Made by a program: the position numbers and the translations under genes. From Botrimarina mediterranea (GTDB taxonomy: Bacteria > Planctomycetota > Planctomycetia > Pirellulales > Lacipirellulaceae): a stretch of DNA of 64,000 nt. The stretch is taken from contig NZ_CP036349.1 in assembly GCF_007753265.1 (NCBI RefSeq), forward strand, positions 1,521,363 to 1,585,362, written 5' to 3'. Under the pieces are notes generated by a model. It saw only the letters and a program-made list of their open reading frames with translations, searched no databases and was not told the DNA's origin. This document shows positions 8,613 through 16,358 of this stretch, in pieces (the stretch's first letter is position 1; each line of letters starts with the position of its first letter).

Positions 8613-9677
8613 CTAATCCGGGTTCGCTTTCAGCGAAAACTGCAGCACGGTCTTTCCGAGAACGACTTGGTCGCCGTCACGGAGCACGTGACGACGCACC
8701 GGAACGCCGTTCACGTAGGTCCCGTCGGGCGACTCGTTGTCCTCGAGCTCGAAACGCCCGCCACGGTTGACGATTTGTGCGTGTCGCGGCTCGATGGCGT
8801 CGTCTTTGAACAGATAGATGTCAGCCTTCGGCGAACTGCCGAGCGAGGTTGTGTCCTTAAACAGAATGAATTGCTTGCCGGCGAGCGGGCCCTTGAGCAT
8901 CTGCAACCAAGCGGTCTTGGTCCAACCCTCGACCAAGCCGACAAACAGTCCGACGAACAGGCCGATCGAGCCAAAGCCTACGGCGCGGCTGTAGGTCGCC
9001 TGGCCGTCCTCGGCAGTCAACACGAGGCTGATAGGGTCGAACAGCAAGCCGCCGACGAGGCCACCCAGGCAGCCCCCGACGACGCCGTTGATGATGACTT
9101 TCTTCTCACGCAGCGCAATTCCCTGACCGAGGCCGGCGGGAATGCCGGCCACCGCCCAAGCCGCCGCTCGTCCCATCATCAGCACCAAGAAAGCTACTCC
9201 CGTAGGCATCCCGTTGGGATCGAGTCCATCGTCGATGGATAGCGAGGCTAGGCTCGCGAAACCAAAGATGAACGCCGCGGGGATCAGGGCGACCAAGCCC
9301 CCAAGAAACCCAACTCCTAATCCCACAAACCCACTCTTCATCGCACGCAAAGGGTTTCGGCAGATGAGCCCTTCAGCCGCCCCTAAGAACAGACCGACGC
9401 ACCCGGCAATCATCGGGAAGACCAGCAATAAAGCCGCGTTGGCTTCCTCGTCGTCGCTGAAATCATCGATGGAGGGTTCAATCAGAGCCCACCCCAACAA
9501 CGCGCCGCACAACGACGCGATCGACAAGTAGAACCAGTTCGCATAGATCACCCGCACGATCCATGATCGCTCGTCTTCAAACGAGGTGTCACGGCTGAGG
9601 TACGCCTGCATCTCGACGAATTGGTCAACCTCGGGCGTGTTGAGGTCGCCTTTGGTGATCCGTAGCGGCTCGTTCAT
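8613..9677 (-). CDS. polytopic membrane protein with C-terminal FHA domain
   Basis: This 354-residue protein has about five or six hydrophobic, glycine-rich segments (roughly 40-270). A C-terminal FHA domain spans about 265-354 and shows the family hallmarks: a GSSPKAD strand turn, RHA, and TYVNGVPV with the Asn-Gly pair. FHA domains bind phosphothreonine peptides, which points to control by a Ser/Thr kinase; no kinase gene is in this window. The start at 9677 (MNEPLRITKGD) lies 4 bp after the JAMM peptidase stop. A longer upstream extension is possible in frame but overlaps that gene and looks non-coding. Confidence 0.87.
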   Translation of the reverse strand: MNEPLRITKGDLNTPEVDQFVEMQAYLSRDTSFEDERSWIVRVIYANWFYLSIASLCGALLGWALIEPSIDDFSDDEEANAALLLVFPMIAGCVGLFLGAAEGLICRNPLRAMKSGFVGLGVGFLGGLVALIPAAFIFGFASLASLSIDDGLDPNGMPTGVAFLVLMMGRAAAWAVAGIPAGLGQGIALREKKVIINGVVGGCLGGLVGGLLFDPISLVLTAEDGQATYSRAVGFGSIGLFVGLFVGLVEGWTKTAWLQMLKGPLAGKQFILFKDTTSLGSSPKADIYLFKDDAIEPRHAQIVNRGGRFELEDNESPDGTYVNGVPVRRHVLRDGDQVVLGKTVLQFSLKANPD

Positions 9678-9681
9678 GGTT

Positions 9682-10818
9682 TCACTCACCGTCCTCTTGT
9701 GGGGCGTTGCTCGCAGGCTCACCCACCGTCGGAGCTTGGTCCGGAGCGGCGGGCGGCGGCGGGAGTGATTTTGTCGGCGCGGGCGTTGTCGAGGGAGCGC
9801 CGACTCCCGCTTGCTTCTCGGCCAGATAGACTGCCAACGCACGGCGTTCGAACTCGTCGTAACCAAAGCGGTCGCCGATCTGCTGGAGCGCGTCGATGCA
9901 GTCGCGGAAACCGCGTTCGATCTGCCGTTGAGCCTTCAGCGTCTCGTCATTGGAAGACGCGTCCGTGTCGCGGGCCGCTTTGGCGAGTCTTTCCGACGCC
10001 GAAGCGAGTTCCTTCAGGCGGTTCGATACGACCGCCAAACTCTCTTGGAGGCCGAGCTTCACGAGTTTGTTGACCCCGTAGTGAGCGACGACGCCGTCGA
10101 CGACCCGTTGACGCTCCCATGAGGTTTGCAGTCGCGAAGAGGTATGCCCCAGCAAGAACGCGAGCGCGCTCAGCAGCAGCAAGGGAACAAGCCCTGTGAA
10201 CCAGGCCGCTTCAGCGGTCGAAGGTCGACCTGCTGGCGGATTCTCTTGCTCGGTTTCGGGCCGGCGGACCGAGTATTCGTGCAGTTGCGTGAGCCGGATG
10301 GAATCGCCGACCCAGTAGTGTGGCAGCGCAGCGGTGGTCCCGTTACGCCAGATAAAGACGCCTTCTTCGTTGCGGACCGGATCAATGACGTACGCCACCT
10401 GACCCGGGCCGGAGAAGAAGTGCTCGTGGATGAAGCGGTCACGGTCCGAAAGGAAGACGCCGAAGTTCGGGTGGGAGTGATACCAGCCGACAATCTGCTT
10501 GTCAGTGAATTTGGTGTCCATCTCCTGGTTGATCTGCGACCAAGACTCGTGCGTGAAGGTCACCTCGGCGAACTTGCTCGTCGCGGTGTCGCAACAGACG
10601 CAGTCCTCAACGACGACGTACGGACCGTCACCGTCCTTCAGGAGTCGTCCCACCAACACGCCGCAGATTTCGATCGCGGCGTCGGCGCCGGCGTGACTCA
10701 GCATCTTGTCCCGCGCAGCGGGACGGAAGTGCAAACGGAAGTCACTCTGCAAAGAGACGGGGAAGTCGCCGCCCTCGAGCGGTTGTGAAGCTAGGTCGCG
10801 TACATCCACTCCGCTCAT
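9682..10818 (-). CDS. JAB/JAMM metallopeptidase, membrane-anchored (deubiquitinase-like)
   Basis: The N-terminal domain has the complete JAMM site. E50 is in EICGVLVGR, and H114, H116, S124 and D127 fit the pattern H-x-H-x7-S-x2-D (GWYHSHPNFGVFLSDRD). In this family Zn2+ is bound by the two histidines and the Asp, with Glu as the base. One membrane segment (about 206-224) follows, then a helical region (230-340) and a proline-rich tail. Such enzymes trim modifier precursors and cleave isopeptide bonds. The operon's modifier carries residues beyond its Gly-Gly, so maturation is an obvious task (inference). It starts 30 bp after the E1-like gene. Confidence 0.93.
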   Translation of the reverse strand: MSGVDVRDLASQPLEGGDFPVSLQSDFRLHFRPAARDKMLSHAGADAAIEICGVLVGRLLKDGDGPYVVVEDCVCCDTATSKFAEVTFTHESWSQINQEMDTKFTDKQIVGWYHSHPNFGVFLSDRDRFIHEHFFSGPGQVAYVIDPVRNEEGVFIWRNGTTAALPHYWVGDSIRLTQLHEYSVRRPETEQENPPAGRPSTAEAAWFTGLVPLLLLSALAFLLGHTSSRLQTSWERQRVVDGVVAHYGVNKLVKLGLQESLAVVSNRLKELASASERLAKAARDTDASSNDETLKAQRQIERGFRDCIDALQQIGDRFGYDEFERRALAVYLAEKQAGVGAPSTTPAPTKSLPPPPAAPDQAPTVGEPASNAPQEDGE

Positions 10819-10848
10819 GGGTTTTCAATCGTTGGGGCGCGTGAGGAG

Positions 10849-12039
10849 TTATTGCGGCGCTTCGTTGAGCGGTCCGAGGACTTCATGGCGGTCGCCGGCG
10901 AATTCGTAATGACGCTGCTCGCCGCCGCTGCGAACGGTCACGATGTCCCACGGCGGCACGCCTAGCTCGCCCAGTGGCGTGTCGATGAAGTCGTGATCGA
11001 TGTCGATGGTATGGAAAATCTCAGGCCGGCGCGGCTCGCCACATCGCGGGCAGCGGGCGTCGGACGCCGTGGTGCGTCCGAGGGACCCCAGTCGTTGCTC
11101 GGTGTCTCCACACGCGCCGCAGACGAGCTCCCGCAAGAGGTCGTGATTCGACTCGACGACGGCCTGCGATCCCAGGTCTAGTTGGGCATGCCCCAACAGG
11201 TCCCGCGCGGTGGTTTGATGCACGGACCAATTGAGGGTTTCGATCGGTTCATAGGCTTCGTGCGTGGGGCAGTCGGCCATCCGTCGGTACTCGACGAGAT
11301 AGCTCTGATGGTGCGCCCCCTCGAAGCAGTAACCCTGGCCGCTGAGCGAGGCGACGTCGTGTAGCCGCTTGAGCGCTTCCTGGACCTGAATCCCGGCGAT
11401 GATCGAGGCGGTCGTTGGCGTCGTGGGGACTTTGCCTTGCTCCATCTCGTCGCGGGAGAGCAACGCACAGCTCCGCCGGGCTTCGAGCATCCGCCAGTCG
11501 ACATCGCTCATGGTGCATTCGTAACACGGCCCCGTGGCCGGCTCAAAAACCCGCGCCACGCCGTCGAGCCGCTCGATGGCGCCGTCGATCCATGCTTTGC
11601 CGGTCTTGGCGGCCGCGCTGTTGATCGCGACCCGGGCCTCTCGGTTGTCGAGACCGCCGAGGATGACGTCGGCCCAGCGATACAGCCCCAGGCCGAGGTC
11701 GTAGACGATGTTGACGTCGAGCGACCGGCACCGCATGCCCTCATAGATCTCACACGCCCGCTCGGCGGCTACTTGCGCCTTGCTACGGCCAATATCCGCG
11801 GGGCGGTAGAGCACCGACCGGGAGAGGTTCGAGTGCTCGATCCGGTCCAGGTCGCAGACGACGACCCGTCCAAAACCGAGCAACGCCAAGTTCTTGACGA
11901 TCTCGTTGCCCAAAGCGCCGGCGCCGATCACCAACACCTTCGCCTCGGCGATGCGTTGTTGGTCCCACCACCCGATCAGACGGAACCTAGCGAACCGATC
12001 GTCCTGAGCGTCGGGGTCGATCCGCAACACATCGTCCAT
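10849..12039 (-). CDS. ThiF/E1-like modifier-activating enzyme
   Basis: This 396-residue protein has an adenylation domain with the nucleotide loop VIGAGALGNE (37-46), D63/D65 and N71/R74 for ATP-Mg binding, K87, and D131 in GGLDN. A first Cys pair is C172/C175 (GPCYEC). C191 (RRSCALLSRDE) lies where E1 enzymes place the catalytic cysteine, before a Thr/Pro-rich crossover segment. The C-terminal third adds a separate zinc ribbon (C307, C310, C330, C333), unlike MoeB or ThiF. It would adenylate the modifier C-terminus and pass it as a thioester to the E2. The assignment of C191 as catalytic is by position only. Confidence 0.92.
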   Translation of the reverse strand: MDDVLRIDPDAQDDRFARFRLIGWWDQQRIAEAKVLVIGAGALGNEIVKNLALLGFGRVVVCDLDRIEHSNLSRSVLYRPADIGRSKAQVAAERACEIYEGMRCRSLDVNIVYDLGLGLYRWADVILGGLDNREARVAINSAAAKTGKAWIDGAIERLDGVARVFEPATGPCYECTMSDVDWRMLEARRSCALLSRDEMEQGKVPTTPTTASIIAGIQVQEALKRLHDVASLSGQGYCFEGAHHQSYLVEYRRMADCPTHEAYEPIETLNWSVHQTTARDLLGHAQLDLGSQAVVESNHDLLRELVCGACGDTEQRLGSLGRTTASDARCPRCGEPRRPEIFHTIDIDHDFIDTPLGELGVPPWDIVTVRSGGEQRHYEFAGDRHEVLGPLNEAPQ

Positions 12040-12040
12040 G

Positions 12041-12442
12041 CTATCGATCGCCTCGGCTGGTGGCGTCGATGATGACGACGACGAGGGCCAACAACGACAC
12101 GATCGTCATCAGCGACCCGATGATGATCCCAAACCAAGCCCGTCCGCGCCCGGACAGGCCAGGTGTCCGGTTGATCTTACGCAACGCGAACACTCCGCAA
12201 GTAGCGGCGGTGATCGCGAAGGGCAAGCCAAACAGAGGCAAGATGGCGAACAATGCCGCGTAGCCCGCCACGATCGCTGTAGCGGGTCGCCCGACCGGTA
12301 GCGCCAATCGCTCCATCGCCGATGGGGCTTCGGCGGCGGCACGCAACGACGGATCGAGGTACGACCGGCAGTGCCGGCACTTCTTGGCGACCGCCAAGAT
12401 CTCCTCGCCACAGATCGGGCAGTGCTTGACGCCTTCGCTCAT
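12041..12442 (-). CDS. zinc-ribbon, DUF4190-like small membrane protein
   Basis: This protein has 133 residues. A zinc ribbon at the N-terminus (C8, C11, C22, C25; CPICGEEILAVAKKCRHC) is followed by two membrane segments (about 57-90 and 104-126) in the manner of DUF4190-type proteins. The ribbon is closely related to those in the proteins at 7292-7993 and 8011-8565. Its ATG overlaps the stop codon of the modifier gene (ATGA) and it ends 1 bp before the E1-like gene, so the three are almost certainly cotranscribed. Its specific role is unknown. Confidence 0.82.
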   Translation of the reverse strand: MSEGVKHCPICGEEILAVAKKCRHCRSYLDPSLRAAAEAPSAMERLALPVGRPATAIVAGYAALFAILPLFGLPFAITAATCGVFALRKINRTPGLSGRGRAWFGIIIGSLMTIVSLLALVVVIIDATSRGDR

Positions 12443-12747
12443 CGACTACCCGCGTAGCGGGCCCCGGCGTTGTCGATGCCGCCGGCGGTGATCTCCGGTT
12501 GGAGTCGGAGGATGTCGCCCTCTTGCACCTCGGCGGCGGCGAGGGTGTCGTTGTCGAGCAGTTGCCGGCCGGTCCGCTTGTGGTGAAACTTGTAGCTCAT
12601 TGCCTGACCGTCCGGGCTGTGACGGGGCAGGTTCATTCGTTCGATGAGCACGGCGATTAGCCGATTCACTTCGGCGTCGATCGGGGTTTCTACCACTTGG
12701 CGCTTGTTGCCGGTGGCGTCCCAGACTTCGATCTTGATGTCGCTCAT
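12439..12747 (-). CDS. ubiquitin-like beta-grasp modifier with internal Gly-Gly and C-terminal tail
   Basis: This 102-residue protein is predicted to fold as a YukD-like/ubiquitin-like beta-grasp: strand (2-9), hairpin, helix (24-39 around DAEVNRLIAVLIERM), then SYKFHHKRTGRQLLDND and GDILRLQPEITAGG. Gly89-Gly90 ends the fold and is followed by 12 residues (IDNAGARYAGSR). That is the layout of a modifier precursor needing proteolytic trimming. It is the first gene of the unit. I chose the ATG at 12747, where homologous sequence begins; an in-frame ATG 21 codons upstream adds only a basic stretch with no family resemblance. The pathway role is inferred from fold plus E1, E2 and JAMM neighbours. 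Confidence 0.88.
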   Translation of the reverse strand: MSDIKIEVWDATGNKRQVVETPIDAEVNRLIAVLIERMNLPRHSPDGQAMSYKFHHKRTGRQLLDNDTLAAAEVQEGDILRLQPEITAGGIDNAGARYAGSR

Positions 12748-13316
12748 GCCGCGTCGCTCTGTTGCGATCTCTCTTGTTGCCCTTCGACAAGTGCGGACAG
12801 TGTAGTCCAAGCAACTGGTAAGAATAATGGCGATTTTGGCTTGTCCCGTGACAGTCCCCTGTCACTCCTAAGCGGCCCGCCATCGTCTTGACCGGTGGAA
12901 ATGCCTCGCGAGGTTACGAGTGACGCGACGGCATTGGAAGGAACGCCAGCCAGCCACTCGCAAACTTCACATCGCGGCAGAGCTCGCAGTCTAGCCCCCT
13001 GCTTGGACTCTGCTTCAGCGTCCCCGTTTTTATCCGTGTCTTCCTCTGGCGATGGCTTGCTGGGAGCTAAGGTGGTTTGGCCGTCTGGGGCCATCGTCGC
13101 CATAACCGGCCTTATGGTTTCACCCCCGAGAAGGGCGCCAATCGAGAAACGCGCCGGCGATAAACGGCCAGCCGAGAGAGGGCCTGGGACATGGCCTGGA
13201 AGAGGCCGCCACGCCGACAGATCGACCGTTGCTGCGCGTCGGACGAGATCAGGCGGGATTATTGCGCGTTGCGAACAGGGGAGCGTGTGCGAACACAAGC
13301 CGCTGCCGCCGCCAAG
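12748..13316 (-). promoter_or_regulatory. leader of the ubiquitin-like operon
   Basis: No convincing gene is seen in this 569-bp space between the modifier gene and tRNA-Ser; open frames on both strands lack family resemblance. About 100 bp upstream of the modifier start is a perfect inverted repeat at 12848-12865 (GTGACAG-4 nt-CTGTCAC), a candidate operator or REP remnant. A TACACT box on the minus strand near 12800 could be a -10 element, but no well-spaced -35 was found. The operon promoter should lie here, though I cannot place it firmly. Confidence 0.35.
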
Positions 13317-13401
13317 CGGTCGGGGTGGGATTCGAACCCACGGAGGGTTGCCCCTCGCCGGTTTTCAAGACCGGTGCATTCAACCGCTCTGCCACCCGAC
13401 C
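13317..13401 (-). tRNA. tRNA-Ser (anticodon TGA)
   Basis: An 85-nt cloverleaf is read on the minus strand: acceptor GGTCGGG pairs with CCCGACC, the anticodon loop is CTTGAAA with anticodon TGA, the variable arm is long as in class II tRNAs, the T-arm loop is TTCGAAT, and the discriminator is G. CCA is not encoded. It is the integration target of the element to its right. Its 5' half (13363-13401) lies within the 41-bp duplicated core and is supplied by the element. Confidence 0.95.
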
Positions 13402-13403
13402 GG
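13363..13403. repeat. attachment repeat at the left end of the integrated element
   Basis: This is a 41-bp sequence identical to 27869-27909 in the same orientation. It covers the tRNA-Ser gene from its 5' end through the anticodon loop. The functional tRNA copy is at this end. Strand exchange probably occurs in or near the anticodon stem-loop, a usual site for tyrosine recombinases; the exact crossover point cannot be read from the sequence. Confidence 0.92.
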
Positions 13404-13500
13404 TGCTTTCTTTTACGTTGTTTTCCGCATTCTAGCAAGCCATACTGAAAAGTGACGACACCAGTTACGACACCAGTTGCGGAACAACGTAGGCTTACGC

Positions 13501-14580
13501 ATGGGAAAGCCCAGCCAACCATACGCCGATTTTCCGCTGTTTGCGCATGCTAACGGACAGTGGGCAAAGAAGATCAGGGGGCGTCTGTACTACTTCGGCG
13601 TATGGGATGACCCGTTCGCAGCGCGCGAGAAGTTCGACAAGCAACGGGACTACCTCTACGCCGGACAAGCCCCGCCAACCGAATGCGAGACGCTAGGCGA
13701 CGTGCTGGACGCCTTCAAGGCTGACAAGCAAAGAGCCCTGGACGAAGGCGACATCAACAGCCGTACCTTTGGCGAGTACGAAGCGATGGTCGAGACCATC
13801 GGCAAGTTGGGTCGTTATCGTTCCATCAATGGCATCGGCAAAGACGACTTGACCCGTCTGCGGGGCTTGCTGTCGAAGGGGAAGAAGGGGCAACAGGTCT
13901 CACCTGTGACCCTCAAACGGCTGCTGACGTTCGCGCGGATGGTATTCAAGTACGCCAACGACGAACACGATGCCAATATCAAGTACAGCAAGCCGTTGGC
14001 GTCCCCGGCAAAGAAGCAGATTCGAGAACGGAAGAACCAAGCAGCTAAGAAGCTCTTCACTGCCGAGCAGATCAGGACGCTACGCGACGCAGCCAGCCCG
14101 CATATCAAGGCAATGATTCTGCTGGGCATCAATGCGGGCTTCGGTCCGACCGATTGCGTGTCGTTGCTGCCTAGCGACATTCGGGACGGCTTCTACGATT
14201 CCTACCGGGTCAAAACCCAAGTCCCCCGGCGATGCCCACTCTGGAAAGAGACTCAGAAGGCAGTGGCGGCGATTGCCGGTAGCCAGTTGGTGTTCAACGG
14301 TCGCCAATGGGACCGCCACGTTTTCGCCAGAGAGTTCAAAGCGCTGTGCGAAACCTGCGGCATCTATCAGAAGGGCGTGACCGAGCCCTACACCCTGCGG
14401 CGTACGTTCGAGACCATCGCCAAGACAGCCCCCGTCAATCAGTCAGTGATTGACAAAATCATGGGGCACGAACGCCCGGATATGTCGGAGGTCTACAACC
14501 AGACCGTCTTTGACCAAGAGTTGCGGAAGTGCGTTGACCACGTCCACAAGTGGCTAACGGGTTCGCTTACCCTTTCTTGA
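13501..14580 (+). CDS. tyrosine recombinase/integrase of the element
   Basis: This 359-residue protein is placed directly beside the left attachment repeat. The N-terminal part (20-175) looks like an arm/core-binding region. The catalytic region shows K238 (YRVKTQVPRR), TLRRTF (298-303) in the box II position, GH at 322-323 (IMGHERPDM) and Y332 (SEVYNQ) as likely nucleophile. The usual box I arginine is not evident: the segment reads NAGFGPTD at 211-218. This resembles a divergent integrase group I associate with planctomycetes (recollection, not a search). The ATG at 13501 is preferred over one eight codons upstream. Its 3' end overlaps a convergent HTH gene by 27 bp. Confidence 0.85.
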   Translation: MGKPSQPYADFPLFAHANGQWAKKIRGRLYYFGVWDDPFAAREKFDKQRDYLYAGQAPPTECETLGDVLDAFKADKQRALDEGDINSRTFGEYEAMVETIGKLGRYRSINGIGKDDLTRLRGLLSKGKKGQQVSPVTLKRLLTFARMVFKYANDEHDANIKYSKPLASPAKKQIRERKNQAAKKLFTAEQIRTLRDAASPHIKAMILLGINAGFGPTDCVSLLPSDIRDGFYDSYRVKTQVPRRCPLWKETQKAVAAIAGSQLVFNGRQWDRHVFAREFKALCETCGIYQKGVTEPYTLRRTFETIAKTAPVNQSVIDKIMGHERPDMSEVYNQTVFDQELRKCVDHVHKWLTGSLTLS

Positions 14581-14850
14581 TGGTGGCGGGCTTGGCTGCC
14601 GTCCCTTCAAGAACCGATTGAGTTCGTCGCGCGGGATCAGGTAGCGTGGTCGCGGTCCCGTGGCGACATTGCTTGCCTTCAACTCGCCGCTGTTGATCCA
14701 GCCCCGAATCGTATCTTCGCTGGTTTTGAGTTCCTTGGCGGCTTCTGGGACGCTCAAGGTCTCTTGGTAGACCGTCTGCGGTTGGATGGCGTACGGCAAG
14801 AACTGGCAGTTCTGCTTAACGGACTCCAACCATGCGGAGAAAGAGTTCAT
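14554..14850 (-). CDS. excisionase-like helix-turn-helix protein
   Basis: This 98-residue protein has a MerR/excisionase-type winged helix at about 32-80: LSVPEAAKELKTSEDTIRGW is the HTH, followed by a wing ending PRYLIPRDELNRFLKG. A basic tail follows. Small proteins of this kind act as recombination directionality factors or repressors. Its position convergent to and overlapping the integrase, and facing the palindrome array with its 5' end, fits control of excision or of that region. DNA binding is well supported; the specific role is inference. Confidence 0.75.
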   Translation of the reverse strand: MNSFSAWLESVKQNCQFLPYAIQPQTVYQETLSVPEAAKELKTSEDTIRGWINSGELKASNVATGPRPRYLIPRDELNRFLKGRQPSPPPSRKGKRTR

Positions 14851-15467
14851 GCCCCAAGCATAGGTTACCCCTCGGCGGGCTACCGCTAGCGGCTGGTCCT
14901 GACGGTTAGGGCTGAAATCCCGCCAATTTCGCGTATTCGCTAGACGGATTTGGTCCGGAAAGGCAGGAGTCGTGGCTGCCAGGGAGTCCGCTGATGCCGT
15001 AGTATATATACTACGGCATCAGCAGCTAGGGAGAACAGCCGAACACGTCGTAAGGTGTTTCGTAGCAACGACTTAGGGTGATGTGTCGTGTGCGGCGTGG
15101 TGGGGCGATGCAGTATATATACTGCATCGCCCCACCACGCCGCAGGAAGACCACCTCTGCACTCACCACCTCTGCACTCACCCCCAACTGTCGAAGTCCC
15201 GTTGTAGAGACCGAAGGCTTAGCGGCAGGAGTATATATACTCCTGCCGCTAAGCCTTCGGTCACAAAAACACCCCCCGATAGAAGGGTGCTTCTGCCAGC
15301 AGCCGTGGTAGTATATATACTACCACGGCTGCTGGCGAAAAGACGCAGTTTGATCCGTAACTCTTTCCTGGGCAACGCTTTACGTCACGAATGGAAAGTA
15401 GGTCACGCTCATTGGCTAGTAGTATATATACTACTAGCCAATGAAGGCACCTCCCAAGGGGTAAACG
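14851..15467. repeat. non-coding array of five perfect palindromes with a common 12-bp heart
   Basis: Five perfect inverted repeats without spacers lie at 14990-15023 (34 bp), 15091-15144 (54 bp), 15209-15262 (54 bp), 15295-15336 (42 bp) and 15409-15444 (36 bp). All share AGTATATATACT at the exact centre; outside this their arms differ completely. Centre-to-centre distances are 111, 118, 80 and 111 bp. The spacers show no similarity to each other, although one contains a tandem CCACCTCTGCACTCA. No gene is evident in the 617 bp. The array lies just upstream of the AbiEi-like gene, whose start has an AAGGGG ribosome site. Operator, cruciform or replication roles are all possible. Confidence 0.9.
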
Positions 15468-16358
15468 ATGGCTGCGTTCTCTCGTAAGCGCATAAAAGCA
15501 AGCTTCGACGAATCCGGAATACGCATATGGTCGCGGCAGCCTTTGCTGCAATTCATTCAAGAGCAATGGGAGCACTGGTCACAAGATGACGCATCACCAG
15601 ATTGCTTCCCGATACCGCCGATGGCGACCACAACGCAGGCACTCAACCTGCTGGTCAAGCATACGCAACTGAAGTCCGTCAGTCTCCCGTTTCCCTACCG
15701 AAGCGTCACTCGGTTCGTATGGGGTGACGTGCCGACCTACGCGATTATCCAAGCGGTAGACGCTCAGGGGTATTTCACGCACTACACAGCTATGCACTTG
15801 CATGGCTTAACCGATCAGATACCCAAAGCGATCTACTTCAATGTAGAGCAACCAGCAACAGGGGGCGGCGGCTCGCTAACGCAGGGGGGAATAGATCGCG
15901 CTTTCAAAGGTAAGTGTCGAGTCACAAATAACGTCATCAAATTCCGAGACGTAACGATTCACAAGGTCAACGGTCAAAATACTGGGCGACTCGGAGTCGA
16001 ATCGTTGCGTACCGCTGACGGCTCAGCCGTCGCAGTTACTAACCTTGAGCGGACGCTAATAGATATAGCGGTGCGTCCTATCTACTCAGGTGGGGTCGCT
16101 GAGGTCGCTAATGCCTACAAAGCCGCCGCAGAAAAAGTATCGGGCAACAGGCTAACTACTTATCTGAAGTCGCTCAATTACACCTACCCATATCACCAAG
16201 TGATCGGGTACTACATGGAACGAGCAGGCACTTATTCGGAATCGCAAATCAAAAAGATACGGGCGATTCCGCGAGAGTTTGACTTTTACCTGACATACCA
16301 AATCAAAAACCCTTCTTACAATGAAGAGTGGCGTCTATTCACGCCACAAGGGTTCTAG
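15468..16358 (+). CDS. AbiEi-like antitoxin/regulator
   Basis: This 296-residue protein follows the palindrome array and has a good ribosome site. The central part resembles the AbiEi antitoxin C-terminal region, including YFTHYTAMHLHGLTD and the motif VTNLERTLIDIAVRPIYSGG (196-215), which is typical of that family. The N-terminal 60 residues are not clearly the usual winged-helix domain. In known AbiE systems this protein represses transcription by binding inverted repeats and neutralises the toxin AbiEii. Here the putative toxin is encoded on the opposite strand, tail to tail, with 24 bp overlap, which is not the standard operon layout. Confidence 0.75.
   Translation: MAAFSRKRIKASFDESGIRIWSRQPLLQFIQEQWEHWSQDDASPDCFPIPPMATTTQALNLLVKHTQLKSVSLPFPYRSVTRFVWGDVPTYAIIQAVDAQGYFTHYTAMHLHGLTDQIPKAIYFNVEQPATGGGGSLTQGGIDRAFKGKCRVTNNVIKFRDVTIHKVNGQNTGRLGVESLRTADGSAVAVTNLERTLIDIAVRPIYSGGVAEVANAYKAAAEKVSGNRLTTYLKSLNYTYPYHQVIGYYMERAGTYSESQIKKIRAIPREFDFYLTYQIKNPSYNEEWRLFTPQGF

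Noticed and set aside
12041-12442. Rubredoxin- or RING-type protein
   Set aside because: Only one four-cysteine zinc ribbon is present; the remainder is two membrane segments.
12744-13455. Open frames of 184-186 residues on both strands between the modifier gene and tRNA-Ser
   Set aside because: Composition is arginine/proline/serine-rich without family resemblance; one overlaps the tRNA. Typical chance frames in G+C-rich DNA.
14990-15444. CRISPR array or integron attC array
   Set aside because: CRISPR repeats are identical and short with unique spacers; here the repeated part is only 12 bp and the arms differ. attC sites conserve the ends, not the apex, and separate cassettes; no cassette genes lie between these palindromes.
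15078-15575. Open frames of 65-134 residues across the palindrome array
   Set aside because: They exist because palindromes read open on both strands; repeated YIL/VYI peptides come from TATATA cores. No ribosome sites or family resemblance.
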